Source of the DNA: Rhyacophila brunnea
Taxonomy: Eukaryota; Arthropoda; Insecta; Trichoptera; Rhyacophilidae
DNA length: 64,000 nt
Direction of reading: 5' to 3'
Assembly: GCA_022495005.1 (NCBI GenBank)
Contig: JAGYXB010001095.1
Location: forward strand, 806,001-870,000
Shown here piece by piece: positions 42,890-55,114 of this stretch. The notes below the pieces were generated by a model, which had not been told where the DNA came from, did no database searches, and was given only the letters and a program-made list of their open reading frames with translations. Each line of letters opens with the position of its first letter. Position 1 is the stretch's first letter. Position numbers and translations under genes: made by a program.

Positions 42890-44515
42890 ATCCATTTATA
42901 AATGAACGATGATGAATTTGGATTGACTATTATTGAAATTAATTGTGCTAATAAACAAGCACATTTAAAACCTTGTTTATTTTTATATTTTTTTTTTTAT
43001 ATTAGTACATTGTTGACTATTTAAAAATGTGTCTGTATTATTTAATGAAATAAGGGGGAGGAGGCGCCAAGATAAGATTTTTTTAAAGGGAGGCCACTGA
43101 TTTAGTGTATATTAAGGAAATTAGTCTTAATAATGTGTATACACTGTAGGTGCGATGCATTATGTCATTATGGTCCCCTTTATTGATATACAAATCAACA
43201 GACTTTCATACTCACTCTCTATAGTAAGTAAGTTATTGACTCCATCATACTACACTCAGGAATCGATATAACTATATTCTATTATTGTTAATACAAATCT
43301 TTCGTATTACTACCTCTATTGTAGTGGTTAAATCTCTTTTGTATTTATTTTATTTTAAATGAGAGGTTTATTAAAATTTAAATCTGAATATTCCTCGAAT
43401 CCAAGAATAATCTTCTTTAAAACCATGGCAGTCCAGTTACTCAAGTGAGCTAACCAAAACTGGATTAGGGTCAGCCATGAGAAATACTTACAACTTATAT
43501 GTATGCTAATATGTACAATATTGAACGCTAATTCTCGGAAGAGCTAGCTCCTTAAACCGTATTCAAGAATAGGCTAAATTATTTGGGGTAAAGCTATTTG
43601 GATTAGGTACTAAGATCATAAACTTCATAAGGAATATTTCAATATTAAGTTATGTTATGAATATTCAATATTTACGTAGACGAACATAATGGCGCTGTAA
43701 GATCAACGCCAGTGTAATTTAATCTAGGGAATAATTCAAATTCCATAATATGAAATGGTAACATTATCATAATAATATTAATATGTCCAAGAAATTATAT
43801 TACAATAATTGATATAGTGTGTATACTTTGATATATTAAAATTATTAATCAAATAGGGAGGTGAATTAATGTTTATTTATATGAACTTACGTATTATTTT
43901 AAGGCTCTAACAATATTATAATGTTTTAGGAATCAAATAATATATAATATTTATTTAGGTATTCGAAGCCGTGTGTGCGTGGCAAGTAAGATACCTACAA
44001 CTGAACTGTAACATCGATAGTCCTTTTAAAAACAATCTTGAGACAATAGTCGTGAAATCAACGGAATTTATTTCTCGACGGCAACTAAATTGACTACGGT
44101 CAAATGCACAAGATATTATAATATAAAGATTGGGTAAAATTATATATAAAAAATACCTAATCTACACAAGAATATTATTATCTATCTTTCGAAAGAAATA
44201 TATTTTGTTTTATTCATAAGCTGATCCGATTTTTTGTGTTTCACTCGTGTATCAAATGTAACAAAAAGATTTATTATTAAGAATATGGTTTGAGTTACCC
44301 CATCTCCATCAGCTGTGTATGTGCAGCCGCTAGTTGTGCACAGCCGCCTTTCATGACGCCATAGACGTACCAGAATGAAAAGATTTAAGTGCCATACTTT
44401 CTTGTCCCAAAACGAAGTTACACGGGACTGATTTAGCATTCATGAACCTTGGTGTTTAAAGAGTTATAGAAAATAAAAAAAAAATTTGACCTGCTCTGCC
44501 GTCATTTATTTAAAT
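42890..44515. other. AT-rich stretch, nothing recognised
   Basis: A G-rich patch at 43050-43100 (AAGGGGGAGGAGGCGCCAAG) may be a transposon end. A minus-strand 85-residue frame (44182-44439) has no recognisable motif. Duplicated at 56262-57887. Confidence 0.35.
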
Positions 44516-44559
44516 ACATAGACTATCCTCTGTATCCCTATACTGAACTCTGCCAAAAC

Positions 44560-44860
44560 AGAGGAGTCAGGAGTTGAAAGTGATGAATCTAATGAGGTGT
44601 CGTAAATATTCTGTCCTCCATAATATGACGCAGCAAATTTTTCAAATGCCTCAAAGTTGGCCTTAGTTGATATCAAGTCGGCGCGGTCAATCGGGCCCGT
44701 ATGTGGACGGATTCTGGCAAACAGCTCCACTCGGTCGGATCCCATCAGTCCGCCTATGTCCTATCAAATGAAAACCGTGGAGCTTGGCTGCGAAGTCACC
44801 ATGACCGATCAGGAAATGGCTCACCCAGTGTGTTGGTCGTTGTTGTCTCATCTAAAGCCT
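44560..44860 (-). pseudogene. I/R1-type LINE carboxy-terminal remnant
   Basis: The minus strand reads LIGHGDFAAKLHGFHLIG, then after frame changes GPIDRADLISTKANFEAFEK with FAASYYGG. LTGHG-x-F...L-x-x-F and GP...DL...NF-x-AF-x-x-FA are the C-terminal landmarks of this LINE group, and the second block matches the remnant at 29050-29235. The 107- and 80-residue plus-strand frames are shadows. Present again at 57932-58232. Confidence 0.65.
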
Positions 44861-45179
44861 GCAGGACACATTTGGAAAAACAGATACGTTTGTCGTCCTT
44901 TGATGGATGCCGACCACATCGACTGCCTTGTATCGAGTGCTAGACTAAAATTTGAATACATTCTTAAATTATGTACTTAATTATTAGAATTTTCCGCAAG
45001 AATGATACTTGGGTCAATAGTTTAACGGTTAGACAATTTATCTATATTAATATTACCCTAATTGTTCCGAGACTTCGTTTATACTCAATTACATTTTCAG
45101 TTATATATTCGTGATAAAATTAAACCAAATTATAGCTCTATCGATATCAACGACATAATAATAATGAAATGTTTTTCCG

Positions 45180-45420
45180 GTTAATTTTTACGGAAGCGCT
45201 ACCAGCAATTTTCTTTCGTTCTCGACGACCGGCGCGTTTCACTTCCAACCCTACGTGACTAGAAAGAATTTTCACAGATTTTCATATTAATTTAAATTGG
45301 TCTCTCCAGTTTTGAACCGAGTTCTACGTGCTAAGAAGCCATTGTGGCACATTTAATCAACTGTTTGCGCCTAGCGTCTCGCATTTCTCGCCTCACTTAT
45401 TTGCATTTTGAATATTTTGC
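45180..45420. other. CpG-rich island, candidate conserved element
   Basis: Balanced-composition DNA (GACGACCGGCGCGTTTCACT; GTTTGCGCCTAGCGTCTCG) with no frame or inverted ends. Duplicated at 58552-58792. Confidence 0.3.
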
Positions 45421-45611
45421 TAATTTAAACTAATTATCTCCAACAATTTAAGCCCTTCAATTATTCATAAATGTGTACATAAAGTATTATTATTATCATT
45501 GAGTTGATATAAAATATAACGATAGATATTTACTCTTTTAATTTATTCCAAGTATATAATAATACAATAAATAATTTTGAAAAGCCTTATATTATCAGAT
45601 TATCTACTTCT

Positions 45612-45906
45612 GCGCATATATTCCATACACAATGACAATACTGCTATCGGCAGCAATCGAGCGTAGTTTATCATATGTATAAATTGAGGTATTATAATTG
45701 TTACAAAAACTTACCCGTCTAAATTGTCAAAACTGTCTATCTTACTCTAAAAGTTACCACAGCCAAGAGAGGTGCTGTTAAAACATAGCACGTTTTGACA
45801 GTTTAGACAGTTAACTTATTATAACAATTAATCACCTGAATACATAAATATGATAAACTACCCTCGATAGCCGCCGATATCAGCTTTGTATATGGAATAG
45901 ATGCGC
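45612..45906. mobile_element. 295-bp inverted-repeat (foldback) MITE
   Basis: GCGCATATATTCCATACACA at the left is matched inverted by the right end (GCGCATCTATTCCATATACA). Pairing continues with gaps through TAGTTTATCATAT and TTGTCAAAACTGTCT, leaving a short centre. Arms about 130 bp, clearly diverged. Duplicated at 58984-59278. Confidence 0.8.
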
Positions 45907-46054
45907 TGGTTAAGATACATCTATGCGTTAGTAAGTGAACATTATACAAAAACTGTTTATAAACATGTCATGTTTTTTTTATGTACTGATAAGAAAACAA
46001 GGATGGCTACGTTGGAAGAAAAAATATTGGTAGATATTTCATCGAACTCTTGAG

Positions 46055-46160
46055 CAATAGTTGGCGATGGACCGAGGGAAGTGGCGCGTACTTGTGCTTA
46101 CACCTATGTCCCAATGTTGGGACGTGACAGGGTGGAAGAAGAAGAAGAAGAATTGCATAG
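46055..46160 (+). repeat. RTE-type LINE 3' end with (GAA)n tail
   Basis: CTATGTCCCAATGTTGGGAC followed by GTGACAGGGTG and (GAA)n at 46137-46152. Insect RTE 3' ends commonly read ...CTATGTCCAACAGTGGGAC... before a simple tail, so this is a close relative. Duplicated at 59427-59532. Confidence 0.6.
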
Positions 46161-46164
46161 AAAG

Positions 46165-48525
46165 TAGCAACCTGTGGTCTTGCGGAAAATTGTTTTGATT
46201 AAATATATACAACATAATCTGTCCAAACTACATTTAATTTATAGCAATATTTGGAGGTGCCGGTGTTCGTTTAGTTTCAATACATTCAAACTGTGGACTG
46301 TAGATGAGCATTTGCTGGAACAGATGTTTCTAAAACATGATTTTTCCAATTTTTTTTTTGACTGAGTGGGATTTGAATACTAAAACAATATCTTTCAATT
46401 AAAAACGTTACATTAGTAATGGTTGCATATTTTTAAGAATCTTATAGATATATCGGAATGAGATTGAATAAGGAACAGGCAGGGTTGGTTGACTCCAAGA
46501 AATAACTCAGAATTTGGTGCGTGAATGAAATGAACCCTGGTTTTATTATCTCCTTCCAAATAAATATTAATTTAATTATTACAGATAAGTTTACAGATTA
46601 TAATTTAGATGTGTGAAATCACGAGTATGCGTTCTGATGGATTTACGAAATCGATTGGGTGAAGCGTAACGATAACCTTACACTTAAATCTTTGATAACT
46701 ACATGACTCTGTTGATTTCTTCTACTGAGTGTTTTATAGTAATTCGATACAATAGAAAATGCTGCTATCACTACTTTAATATTTTGATAAGCATGCTTTA
46801 TTGTGTAACGCATGATTCGTTTCGTCAAGTATAAACAATTGATTTCAATTTGAACAATTATGCAGTTTTTAATAATTGAGTGAGATTGATTTTCATATAA
46901 ACAACTTTTGTGCATATCATGATAAACTTACATTGCATTATTTATTAGTTTGCGATATTATTGATTAAGTGAATTATTTTGCTACATTAGCTTTCCGTTG
47001 AAATTTGATTGATTCACTAAATCGCTTGTTTTGCAATTTTACCAATATTATGTTGCAAGATACATTGTACCTATAAATTAATGCTTTTCTGCCAAGTCAT
47101 GTGGATGGTAGGGTATTGACCCCACAGATACACGTCATTGTAATTACAATTTTATTATTAGCGAGTGCAAGGATATAAAAAAATATAAAATATGAAAAAT
47201 TCTATGAATAAAAATCAGAATATTTAGTAAAAGTGTTTAGAAGTTTCAAAGTATAAGTGTTTTTCAACCGTTTTAAATTGCCATACTTGAACGTCTGTTC
47301 AACTTCCATAGCTCATCAAACTTAGATATAATAATTCAATATGACTCTTCCTATAAACAAAATGTCACTCACATTAAGTCAACTTGATTACACATTTCAC
47401 ACAGACGAAACAAAATAGTGAGCTGATAATATCAGGTCCTAAATTATTAAATGATTCAGTTAAGAGTTATTATATAATTTATTTTTAGATAAGGTATATA
47501 CCTAATTTTAAAAAAACAGCAGATAAATAAAAGTAACTAAGTAGATATTTTGCCCTTTATAGGTAAAAATTTAGAAATTTGGCGACACTTAAAGGATACT
47601 GGTAGCATACTGATCGAAAAATACTGATGAAAATATTCACATAATTGGTAGATTAATTGGTGAGCACTCATGTGAGTTTTTTTGTTTAATTTTTTTTATA
47701 ATATTTTGTTAGTATGATTTTTTATGAGATTTTTCCAAGTAATTTATAAATATGATTAGTTTCTTACATAGTTTATAATATTCATTACTGTTATGTTTGA
47801 AGTTAACATAATGTTCCATGTGATAAAGAACGATTTCGTTAGCCGTAACTTAAAATATAAAATCCACCAAATGAATATAAATACTTAAATCTGTTGTTAA
47901 TTTTGTTGGTTAAATTTATTTAAGTTATTTAGCTTCTTTTCGCTGGCACAAGAAAATAAAAAGCTATTACGTTCAAACTGCACAGTTTCAGAACAACTAC
48001 TAATTTTACCGATGTCAGTGGGGTGCATTTTTAAATTATGCAATAGTTAATGATTAGATAAAATCAATAATTTACTCGTCAATTTCTCGATTATAGAGAC
48101 TCCAAGTTTTATAAAATCACAATTGAAAACACATGTTGTCAAAACCTTATTTTACCGTTATTTAGTCTACGTCTGTGCTTTATCTTCTTTCTAGGTGCAA
48201 GGATAATTTTTAAAAACCAGTTTTTATTTGTTTTTTTTTCGTAGGTAGGTACATGTTTGAAAAGAAAACATAACATATTTTATACATTAGAAAAATACTT
48301 TCTAAACATTAGAAACATGTTTTACTATCTTGTGTATGTATAACGCGCTGAACTACATTTTACTATGAGAAAAAATCTGTTTATCCGATTAAATTATGGC
48401 GAAATTAACCGTACAACGACCGGAAAAGTATCTCAAAATAAAATGTACGAATGTATCTCCTAAGAGTAAGAAATCCCAAAAGGGGATTACTTCGGACTAT
48501 AATAGCGTGCCTGAAAATGTATTAG
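46165..48525. other. AT-rich stretch, nothing recognised
   Basis: Short frames at 46174-46365 and 46643-46915 have no recognisable motif. Duplicated at 59537-61897 without visible change. Confidence 0.4.
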
Positions 48526-48529
48526 TGAA

Positions 48530-48690
48530 TAGGTGATGGTGATAGTTAACCTCACGAGCGTTTGTCCGATACTTATCAGAAGGGAAATTAACCTTCCCTT
48601 TACGATTGCAATAAATTCCATCCGTTCCGGTAATGTCACCTTCGATTACCGTACTAGATTGACAATATTACAGTACGTAAAAGGGAAATG
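48530..48690. other. GC-richer island, candidate conserved element
   Basis: Contains a small inverted pair, AAGGGAAATTAACCTTCCCTT at about 48581-48601, and a mixed-composition block after it. No frame. Duplicated at 61902-62062. Confidence 0.3.
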
Positions 48691-48748
48691 CCTATTTTGG
48701 CAACATAAATAAGTATACCAAGGTTTCATCATCATTATTTTATCGATA

Positions 48749-49205
48749 ATAATTACAAGAAAAAAAGAGCTTTATGTACAACATTTTTAAATTTTCTGTT
48801 GAATCATATAAACTTGACTTGACTAGCATAAACGATCAAAAAAAATTGTATTTGATAGAAATAATACTGAAATGTCATTTTGACACTCATATTGATTTCC
48901 ATAGTAACGCACGTATATATTAATAATTTAGTTGTTAGGACCTAGCAACCAATAATAATGGATTGGATTACGGATTTCTTCCGAAATAACTTTTCATACA
49001 AAAACAGAATTAACTAAAAATGAATTCAATTCTACTTAAAAATGGCTAAAAGTATTAAAAAATGCATTGGCATCGTGTTCTGATATATTCTAAAAGTTTC
49101 AAATGTCTAGCTAGTTGGGAAGTTAGTTAAAATCGATTGCAAGAGTTGTACCGGACTAACAACCACCGGGAAAACAAGAATACGACCTAATAAAAACGTT
49201 GTAAT
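48749..49205 (+). mobile_element. MITE family R4, copy C
   Basis: Same family marks as copy B. Within the duplicated unit this element is the only place where units 1 and 2 visibly differ. It retains CTTCCGAAATAACTTTTCAT, which unit 2 has lost. Confidence 0.88.
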
Positions 49206-49444
49206 AAAATGATCAAAAAGACTAAGTTTTGATCTCAATTAAATCATACGAGTATTTTTATACATTTTTAAACTCAACAAGTCATAACACTATCTTATTC
49301 GCATCGCTTACTTTCATAATTATATATTCCTCACAATTGAGTATGTCTCTATTAGTCGTATATACTTTTAGATACATCTCTTTGAACAAACATAATTTTG
49401 AAAGCACTTCTGAGAAAATATATTATGACCAATAGAAAAAATCT

Positions 49445-49535
49445 TTTTGAAAAAAGTAAGACACCCCAGGAATCGAACCTGCATCTCTCGGGTTTCGCGC
49501 CCACGCATATAGACCACTATGCTAAAGGTACCATA
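49445..49535 (-). mobile_element. tRNA-like sequence (SINE head or tRNA pseudogene)
   Basis: The minus strand has box A TAGCATAGTGG and a perfect box B GGTTCGATTCC, 32 bases between them as in a tRNA, and a stem GGG/CCC around CGCGAAA. The would-be acceptor strands (GGTACC and GGGTGTC) do not pair, so it is not a functional tRNA. The 75-residue plus-strand frame across it is a shadow. Duplicated at 62807-62897. Confidence 0.7.
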
Positions 49536-50019
49536 CTTAATTACGACAATGGCTCTTATAATAGTCCTTTAAATTATGTATGTTCAATAATTAGAATGCT
49601 ACATTGTGAATTATTCGTTGAATAACAAAAATAGTTAATTAAAAAATATATCTCTTATGTCCGTAATAGAATGCGATGCTCTATTTACAATACGTATTTA
49701 TAATATATGACAGGTAAATAAAATCTGACGAATTCTATTAATTACATGTATGTACTGGATAATACTATCGATTTTGAAAATGATAAAATTTCATTTAGAT
49801 GTATAAATGATTCTCAAAATGGCTGAAAAATAAGGATAACGAAGGTTCTATTTACTGAAATATTTACAGTTTAATAGTACGGGTAACCCGAGGTGACATT
49901 ATAGTAATGGGAGTGTTAAAAACATGTTTATACCGAATGGAACATTAACCTACAACCATGGAAATATAAATAATTTAAAATTAGTTGAAAACTAATGTTC
50001 TTGTGTAACAATTCCAAGG

Positions 50020-50230
50020 TGCCTTCAGTTCCGCCCATGAACAAACCAAGAAGTTTCGTTTGTCAGTCTCCCGCCTGGCGAAGGAAAGTTGTTCCCGAAA
50101 CGGCCGGATACTTTGTTCTAGATTTCAAACGCTCGACTTCCGGTTTCCACCAGAATTCTCCGGAATCACGGCCGACTTGCTTGAAATACTTTGACGCATC
50201 GCGGTCTATGATTGTGTACTTACACTGAGG
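50020..50230. other. CpG-rich island with a 77-residue frame
   Basis: The frame 49995-50228 contains SPAWRRKVVPETAGYFVLDF and an Arg/Ser-rich end. No family recognised and no splice context argued. Candidate exon or conserved element. Duplicated without visible change at 63382-63592. Confidence 0.25.
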
Positions 50231-50234
50231 TCAA

Positions 50235-51570
50235 TCTCTCTCGTCTAGGGGTACCTACATATTTTTATTAATACGATATAACTAATAAATTATTTACAAA
50301 TGTTTGTCTCTATACATTATACAACAATATATCTAATGCCAAACTAGAGTTGACGAGCTCATTATCTAACCCATAAATCGGTAATTTTTAATGAGATACG
50401 TCACACAAATGTTCACATACACAACCAGCCTCCAATAACAAACAAACGTTTAAATTTACTTAAATACCTACTTATAGATTCTGGAGTAATTAATTTTTAC
50501 CTGAAGTTCTATTCCAAATATAATTTAATCCTTAATATCATTTCTGTATTATTTTGGATTTCACATAACTCCGATATTTTCCGGATCAAATTATGTATAC
50601 AAGGCGGTCATCTAAATTGTACCTAATCAAACATAACCCTTGCTGCATGTGCATAATGCCGCTGATATGTTTTATTATATCACTCTAATGTTGGGTTAAC
50701 TTAAAAAAAATAATTGTCGTCGAATTGACTTATGTAATTATGTTATATCAAGGTAAGTAATTTTTATTGCATTATTCATAATATCAATATTATACTCTCG
50801 CATTTATTAATATTGTAGTATAATATGAAAATATGATACATAGTACAAAGACACGTTGCCATTATCATTAGTTGTTAAACATATTTCACGCATATAAATT
50901 ATAATGCCGTAATTCAAGTTATACTTAATATCAACTATCTAGTTACCTCATGGAATTCGTCATAGTATTTTTATCACGATTTTTATTGATTTTAGAATTA
51001 ATTTCAAATTCAAATTTATGTATTTTACATATATTGTGGACTTTACAAATTATAAATTTAAGACGTTCAGAACATGATATTTAAAAACAAATACATATTA
51101 TCAAAACAGTAACATAAGACACCTTCGACCTGAGGGAAAACGACACATATCCTTCTGACGTTAAATGTAAATAACAAATTAACGAAATAAAGCGATAGGC
51201 CTACATCAACAAATTAATGGTCAAACAATTAAACACTGGAATAAACAACGATGCGTCGTTCCCCACAGCTCCTAAAATATACAACAAAAATACAAAAAAC
51301 TTAAATATTATTTTAAAAACAATTTTATATAACAGTATTATTGTTTATTTATGTACCTATGCTGACTTTATGATCATCGTTCTGCAATAATATTCTGTAT
51401 ATAATTAATATTCATACTTTTTGTGTTGACAAATAAAAGTCAAATTAATATACCGAAAAATATACTCGTTTTACTGAAAATGCTTTTTAAAGCATATGCG
51501 TCACCTTACAAAACAATATGTAAATGTTGTTGCCAGTATTCACAACCTTACCAAAGTAGGTTATTCGTAC
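50235..51570. other. AT-rich stretch, nothing recognised
   Basis: No supported features. The part up to 50638 recurs at the window end. Confidence 0.4.
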
Positions 51571-51573
51571 AAT

Positions 51574-52152
51574 TGTAACCGGACAAAACAGAACATGAAG
51601 AAACAGAACAATGACGAAACAGAACAGTTAGTGGAAAAATAAAATATTCATTTTTGTCTATCTCTTTATTAATTAAATACTTCTTGTAGTATATATAAAT
51701 ATTCAATATTAATCACTGCATGATGGCCATTCGGCGTAAAAACCTCAATCTATATGCTTGATTTTGATAATGATGCACAACTCCACAGAATTATTAAATT
51801 CATTATTTTGTTGTACCTAGTCACCCAAGAATTCTGAACCATATTAGATTGATTAAGATGAGATATACCTACCTAGCTCACCGGCAACACAGAGTTGAGT
51901 CCCGTTAAATTGAGGCCTTTAAGCGATTAGGAATGTAGAAATTATATGTAATTTGATTTTTACGGCGTATTGAAAATCTGTGTTATTATACAACGACAAT
52001 TTCAATATTAAATGTTATTTTTTTCCTGAAATGTCATAGTTCTGTTTATTAGTGTTTTGTTTTGTCACCGTTCTGTGTCTTCATTTATTCTGTTTATCGC
52101 TGTTCTGTTTTTTCACCGATAGTTTCTTCATGTTCTGTTTATTCATGGTACC
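51574..52152 (+). mobile_element. R5 element, forward copy with both ends
   Basis: Left GTAACCGGACAAAACAGAAC with two more AACAGAAC words; right end a series of GTTCTGTTT words ending CATGGTACC. The core CGGCAACACAGAGTTGAGTC and TTACGGCGTATTGAAAATCT blocks match 3640-3995 and the reverse of 38998-39415. About 580 bp, non-coding. Repeated subterminal octamers suggest transposase-binding sites. Confidence 0.82.
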
Positions 52153-52334
52153 TTGTGGAATAACATTCATCCTGTGAGAAAAGAGACAACCAAAGATGTG
52201 CCAATTTTGGCGGATATAATAAAATCTATGTCGTTGTTAAGTCTATTAAATGTTGATATCGTATCCCTACTACTTTCTACAAAATTCTGTGTGCGGATAA
52301 TTGTTTACAAGTATGCGCGCGTACTTGCTTACAT

Positions 52335-52697
52335 CTTAGCCAGCTCTCACATCAAAACTCGCCTTGTCTGCAACGTGTCGAATACGTCGATGTGACGTCA
52401 TCGTTTTTCGCAAAACACACGTTGCCAAATGGAGCTCTGCAGATTGGTCGAATGCGACTGTTTAGTTTTAAAAAACATCCGCTGTTGCAATCGACAAGTT
52501 GCACGCTTCTCGGACTGCGAGTCGACGACGCCAGGACGCATAAAAACACCTACGAATTGGTCATTTCTATACAGGCTAGTAGGTCGCTAGGTAGATGTGC
52601 GCAGTTTTCATACGCAACATCGGATCAACGTTCTTGGAAGGTTTGATTTATGGCTGTACAACAGACAAGGCGAGTTTAGATGTGAGAGCCGGTTTAG
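52335..52697. mobile_element. 363-bp TIR MITE
   Basis: CTTAGCCAGCTCTCACATCA at 52335 and the inverted right end CTAAACCGGCTCTCACATCT continue pairing through AAACTCGCCTTGTCTG, giving about 36-bp TIRs with four or five mismatches. TA/TTA-like flanks are possible but not decisive. Short frames inside (65 and 84 residues) are on both strands and look like chance. Confidence 0.85.
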
Positions 52698-52699
52698 AG

Positions 52700-53214
52700 A
52701 CAGCGTTCTTAATGGGTTTATTGTGCTAACAAATAAATAAAATTGTTCACAGATACACACGTCGTCACGTTGTAATAGAAGAGAAACTTAAGTATGAGAT
52801 TTTTTTATTAAATAAATAATTGCGGTACGGTTGGTATCCCTATGTCTGAAGTTTTATAGTTTCAAATCGATGTATTGAAGCTATAAATCAAACCAACGTT
52901 TTGTTGTCGAAACATAGTATGTTTCACTTTGAGCAGTAGCTCTTTTGTTGAAAAGTTACCAAATATATTTTATTACGTCCAAAATATATTATTATGTTTA
53001 TATAATATATATAACTTCTTTAATACGTTCAAAACTTTTACTTCTTAACACAAATATAGAGAACAAACATATATGTACATACATTAAACTAATGCCGCCG
53101 ACTGGATAACAGGTCTAGGGTTCGATTTTTGAAATTGGCAGTGCCATAAAAAATACCATCTTGCTTAACTACGCAAGGCAGCTTAAAATTAAGTATTGTA
53201 GATGTAGAGTATAT
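52700..53214. other. AT-rich stretch with a weak tRNA-like piece
   Basis: CTAGGGTTCGATTTTT at about 53116 resembles a box B; without box A this is not a call. Confidence 0.3.
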
Positions 53215-53415
53215 GCTTCAAAACTTTGCACTCCGGCTCTAGGATGAAAATGATGTAATATATTGTAAAAATATATTTTTTACATGTGTTGTCTATTTAT
53301 TTACTTAATACTACATTCAATAAAAGTGAATAACATTTGATCTAATTGTGTGCGAGGTGATCAGGCAAAGAGGCGTATCAGTGTAGTAAAAAATGCAATG
53401 TTATAAAACGTATAC
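53215..53415 (-). repeat. Interspersed repeat R6, copy 2 (inverted)
   Basis: Reverse complement match to 33478-33660: AACTTTGCACTCCGGCTC at one end and CAAAGAGGCGTATCAGTGTA with GTAAAAAATG at the other. Confidence 0.75.
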
Positions 53416-54042
53416 TTACTCTACTTTGAAAGGTGTTCGATAATGCCATGAAAAATTACTGCGTGCAATTCTGATCGCGTAAGATTCTGCATTAGATTTT
53501 AGTCCATGAACCCAGTGATAGTGAAAGTTAACATGGAAATAAGAAAATAACCTAAAATATGTTAATAATATAATTATATTTTACTATCAATAGGTAACCG
53601 TTTTGGCATTAAAACAATTTATTTTAAAAGTAGATAGCTAATAATTAATCCTTAATAAAGCTACTAGCGTCAATAATTATATACGTAAGTACTTAATAAT
53701 TATGATAATATTACAATGTTAAATATTGGAATATACACTGACTTCCGGACGATGTAGGTATTTTACAAACCTAATATGAATATTATTATTCGTATGAAAT
53801 GTAACTATATCGCAAAATCACAATAAATAATTAAATAAGAATTTAAATACCTAAAAGATAACACTTACAACGATAAAATATAGGTAAAAGAGAAAAAAAC
53901 ACAATTAATAACAGACCATTGCGATATTTTAGACGGCTTGACGTTCGGCAACCTGTCAAAAAATAAAGATATAAACTAGCGCCTCTAGTGGGAAGTGGTC
54001 AAAGTTAATTTGTTGATTTTCTTTTATAGTGTTTTTATTTTA

Positions 54043-54485
54043 AATAATTACAAGATAAAAAGAAATTTTTATATACAACGTTTTTAAATTTTCTGTTGAA
54101 TCATATAAACTTGACTTGACTAGCTTAAACGATCAAAAAAATTGTACTTGATAGAAATACTGAATAATGAAATGTCATTCCACACTGATTTCCATAGTAA
54201 CGCACGTATATATTATTTGTAATAATTTAGTTCCTAGGACCCCGTAGCAACCAATAATGGTATCGAAATCATCGTTCATTCAAAACAGAATAAACTAATA
54301 ATTAATTCAATTCTACTTAAAGATGGCTAAAAGCTTAAAAAAAACTTAGGCATCGTGTTCTGATATATTCTAAAAGTTTCAAATGTCTAGCTAGTCGGGA
54401 AGTTAGTTAAAAATCGATTGCAAGATTTGTAACGGACAGACAACCACCGGACAAATAAGAATACGCCTTAAGAAAAACGTTGTAA
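54043..54485 (+). mobile_element. MITE family R4, copy D
   Basis: Full-length match to copy B from AAATAATTACAAGATAAAAA to AAGAAAAACGTTGTAA, with a deletion around 54265-54285. Confidence 0.88.
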
Positions 54486-54489
54486 CATT

Positions 54490-55105
54490 GCCCTCCTTGA
54501 TGATGGAGATCTGAGATTTATACGTGGATTATCATTTATTATCAAAAAAACTTCTCTCACTTTCTTTCCATGTGAATTAGCAATCATCGAACTTTATTTT
54601 AATGTCACAAATTTCTTAATTAATGAGACATATTTGGAAAGATTTTTTTAAAATAATTCTGTAATATTGAGATATTTTGTCCGCTGTTTCGTACAGAGAA
54701 TCCATCTTCACAATACGAGAAGATAACAAGGAAAACGTACTCATATGAGTTTATGAAGATTATATACAATTTTGGTCTATTCACTGCCTGGACGAAACGA
54801 AACGAGACTTCCTCTAGTTTCTATTATTTCTCCTAATCCTCAATATTTATTAACTCCCTCATATTTTTGGTAAATATAATCAGTTTCATGATCCGGTCAA
54901 CAAGTTTAAGTGCAGGAATAATGTGGAAAGGTCACAAAAAAGGCCGACGAATAAGAAAGCATAAAAAACTATCCATATTAATTGGTGTTTGTTGGTACAT
55001 TATTTTAAGCATACATTCTATTTTTCACAGATTACAATAAAAAACATAGCCAATCACATAAAAACAAATGTTTTATACTAATTTAAAAGTTTTAATAAAC
55101 TGTTT
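54490..55105. other. AT-rich stretch, nothing recognised
   Basis: No supported features. Confidence 0.4.
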
Positions 55106-55114
55106 ATTTGTTTA

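Noticed and set aside
44657..44980. Plus-strand 107- and 80-residue frames (and their copies at 58 kb)
   Set aside because: They are antisense shadows of the minus-strand LINE C-terminus, which has clear family landmarks.
46137..46152. Microsatellite (GAA)n as an independent feature
   Set aside because: It is the simple tail of the RTE-like LINE 3' end directly upstream, as is the (CTT)n at 36362-36379 for the other LINE.
48581..48601. A palindromic regulatory operator (AAGGGAAATTAACCTTCCCTT)
   Set aside because: Imperfect short palindrome with no gene nearby; no basis to assign a binding factor.
49445..49535. A functional tRNA gene
   Set aside because: Box A and box B are good, but the acceptor strands do not pair, and a tRNA-like fold fails outside the T arm. 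It is better explained as a SINE head or tRNA pseudogene.
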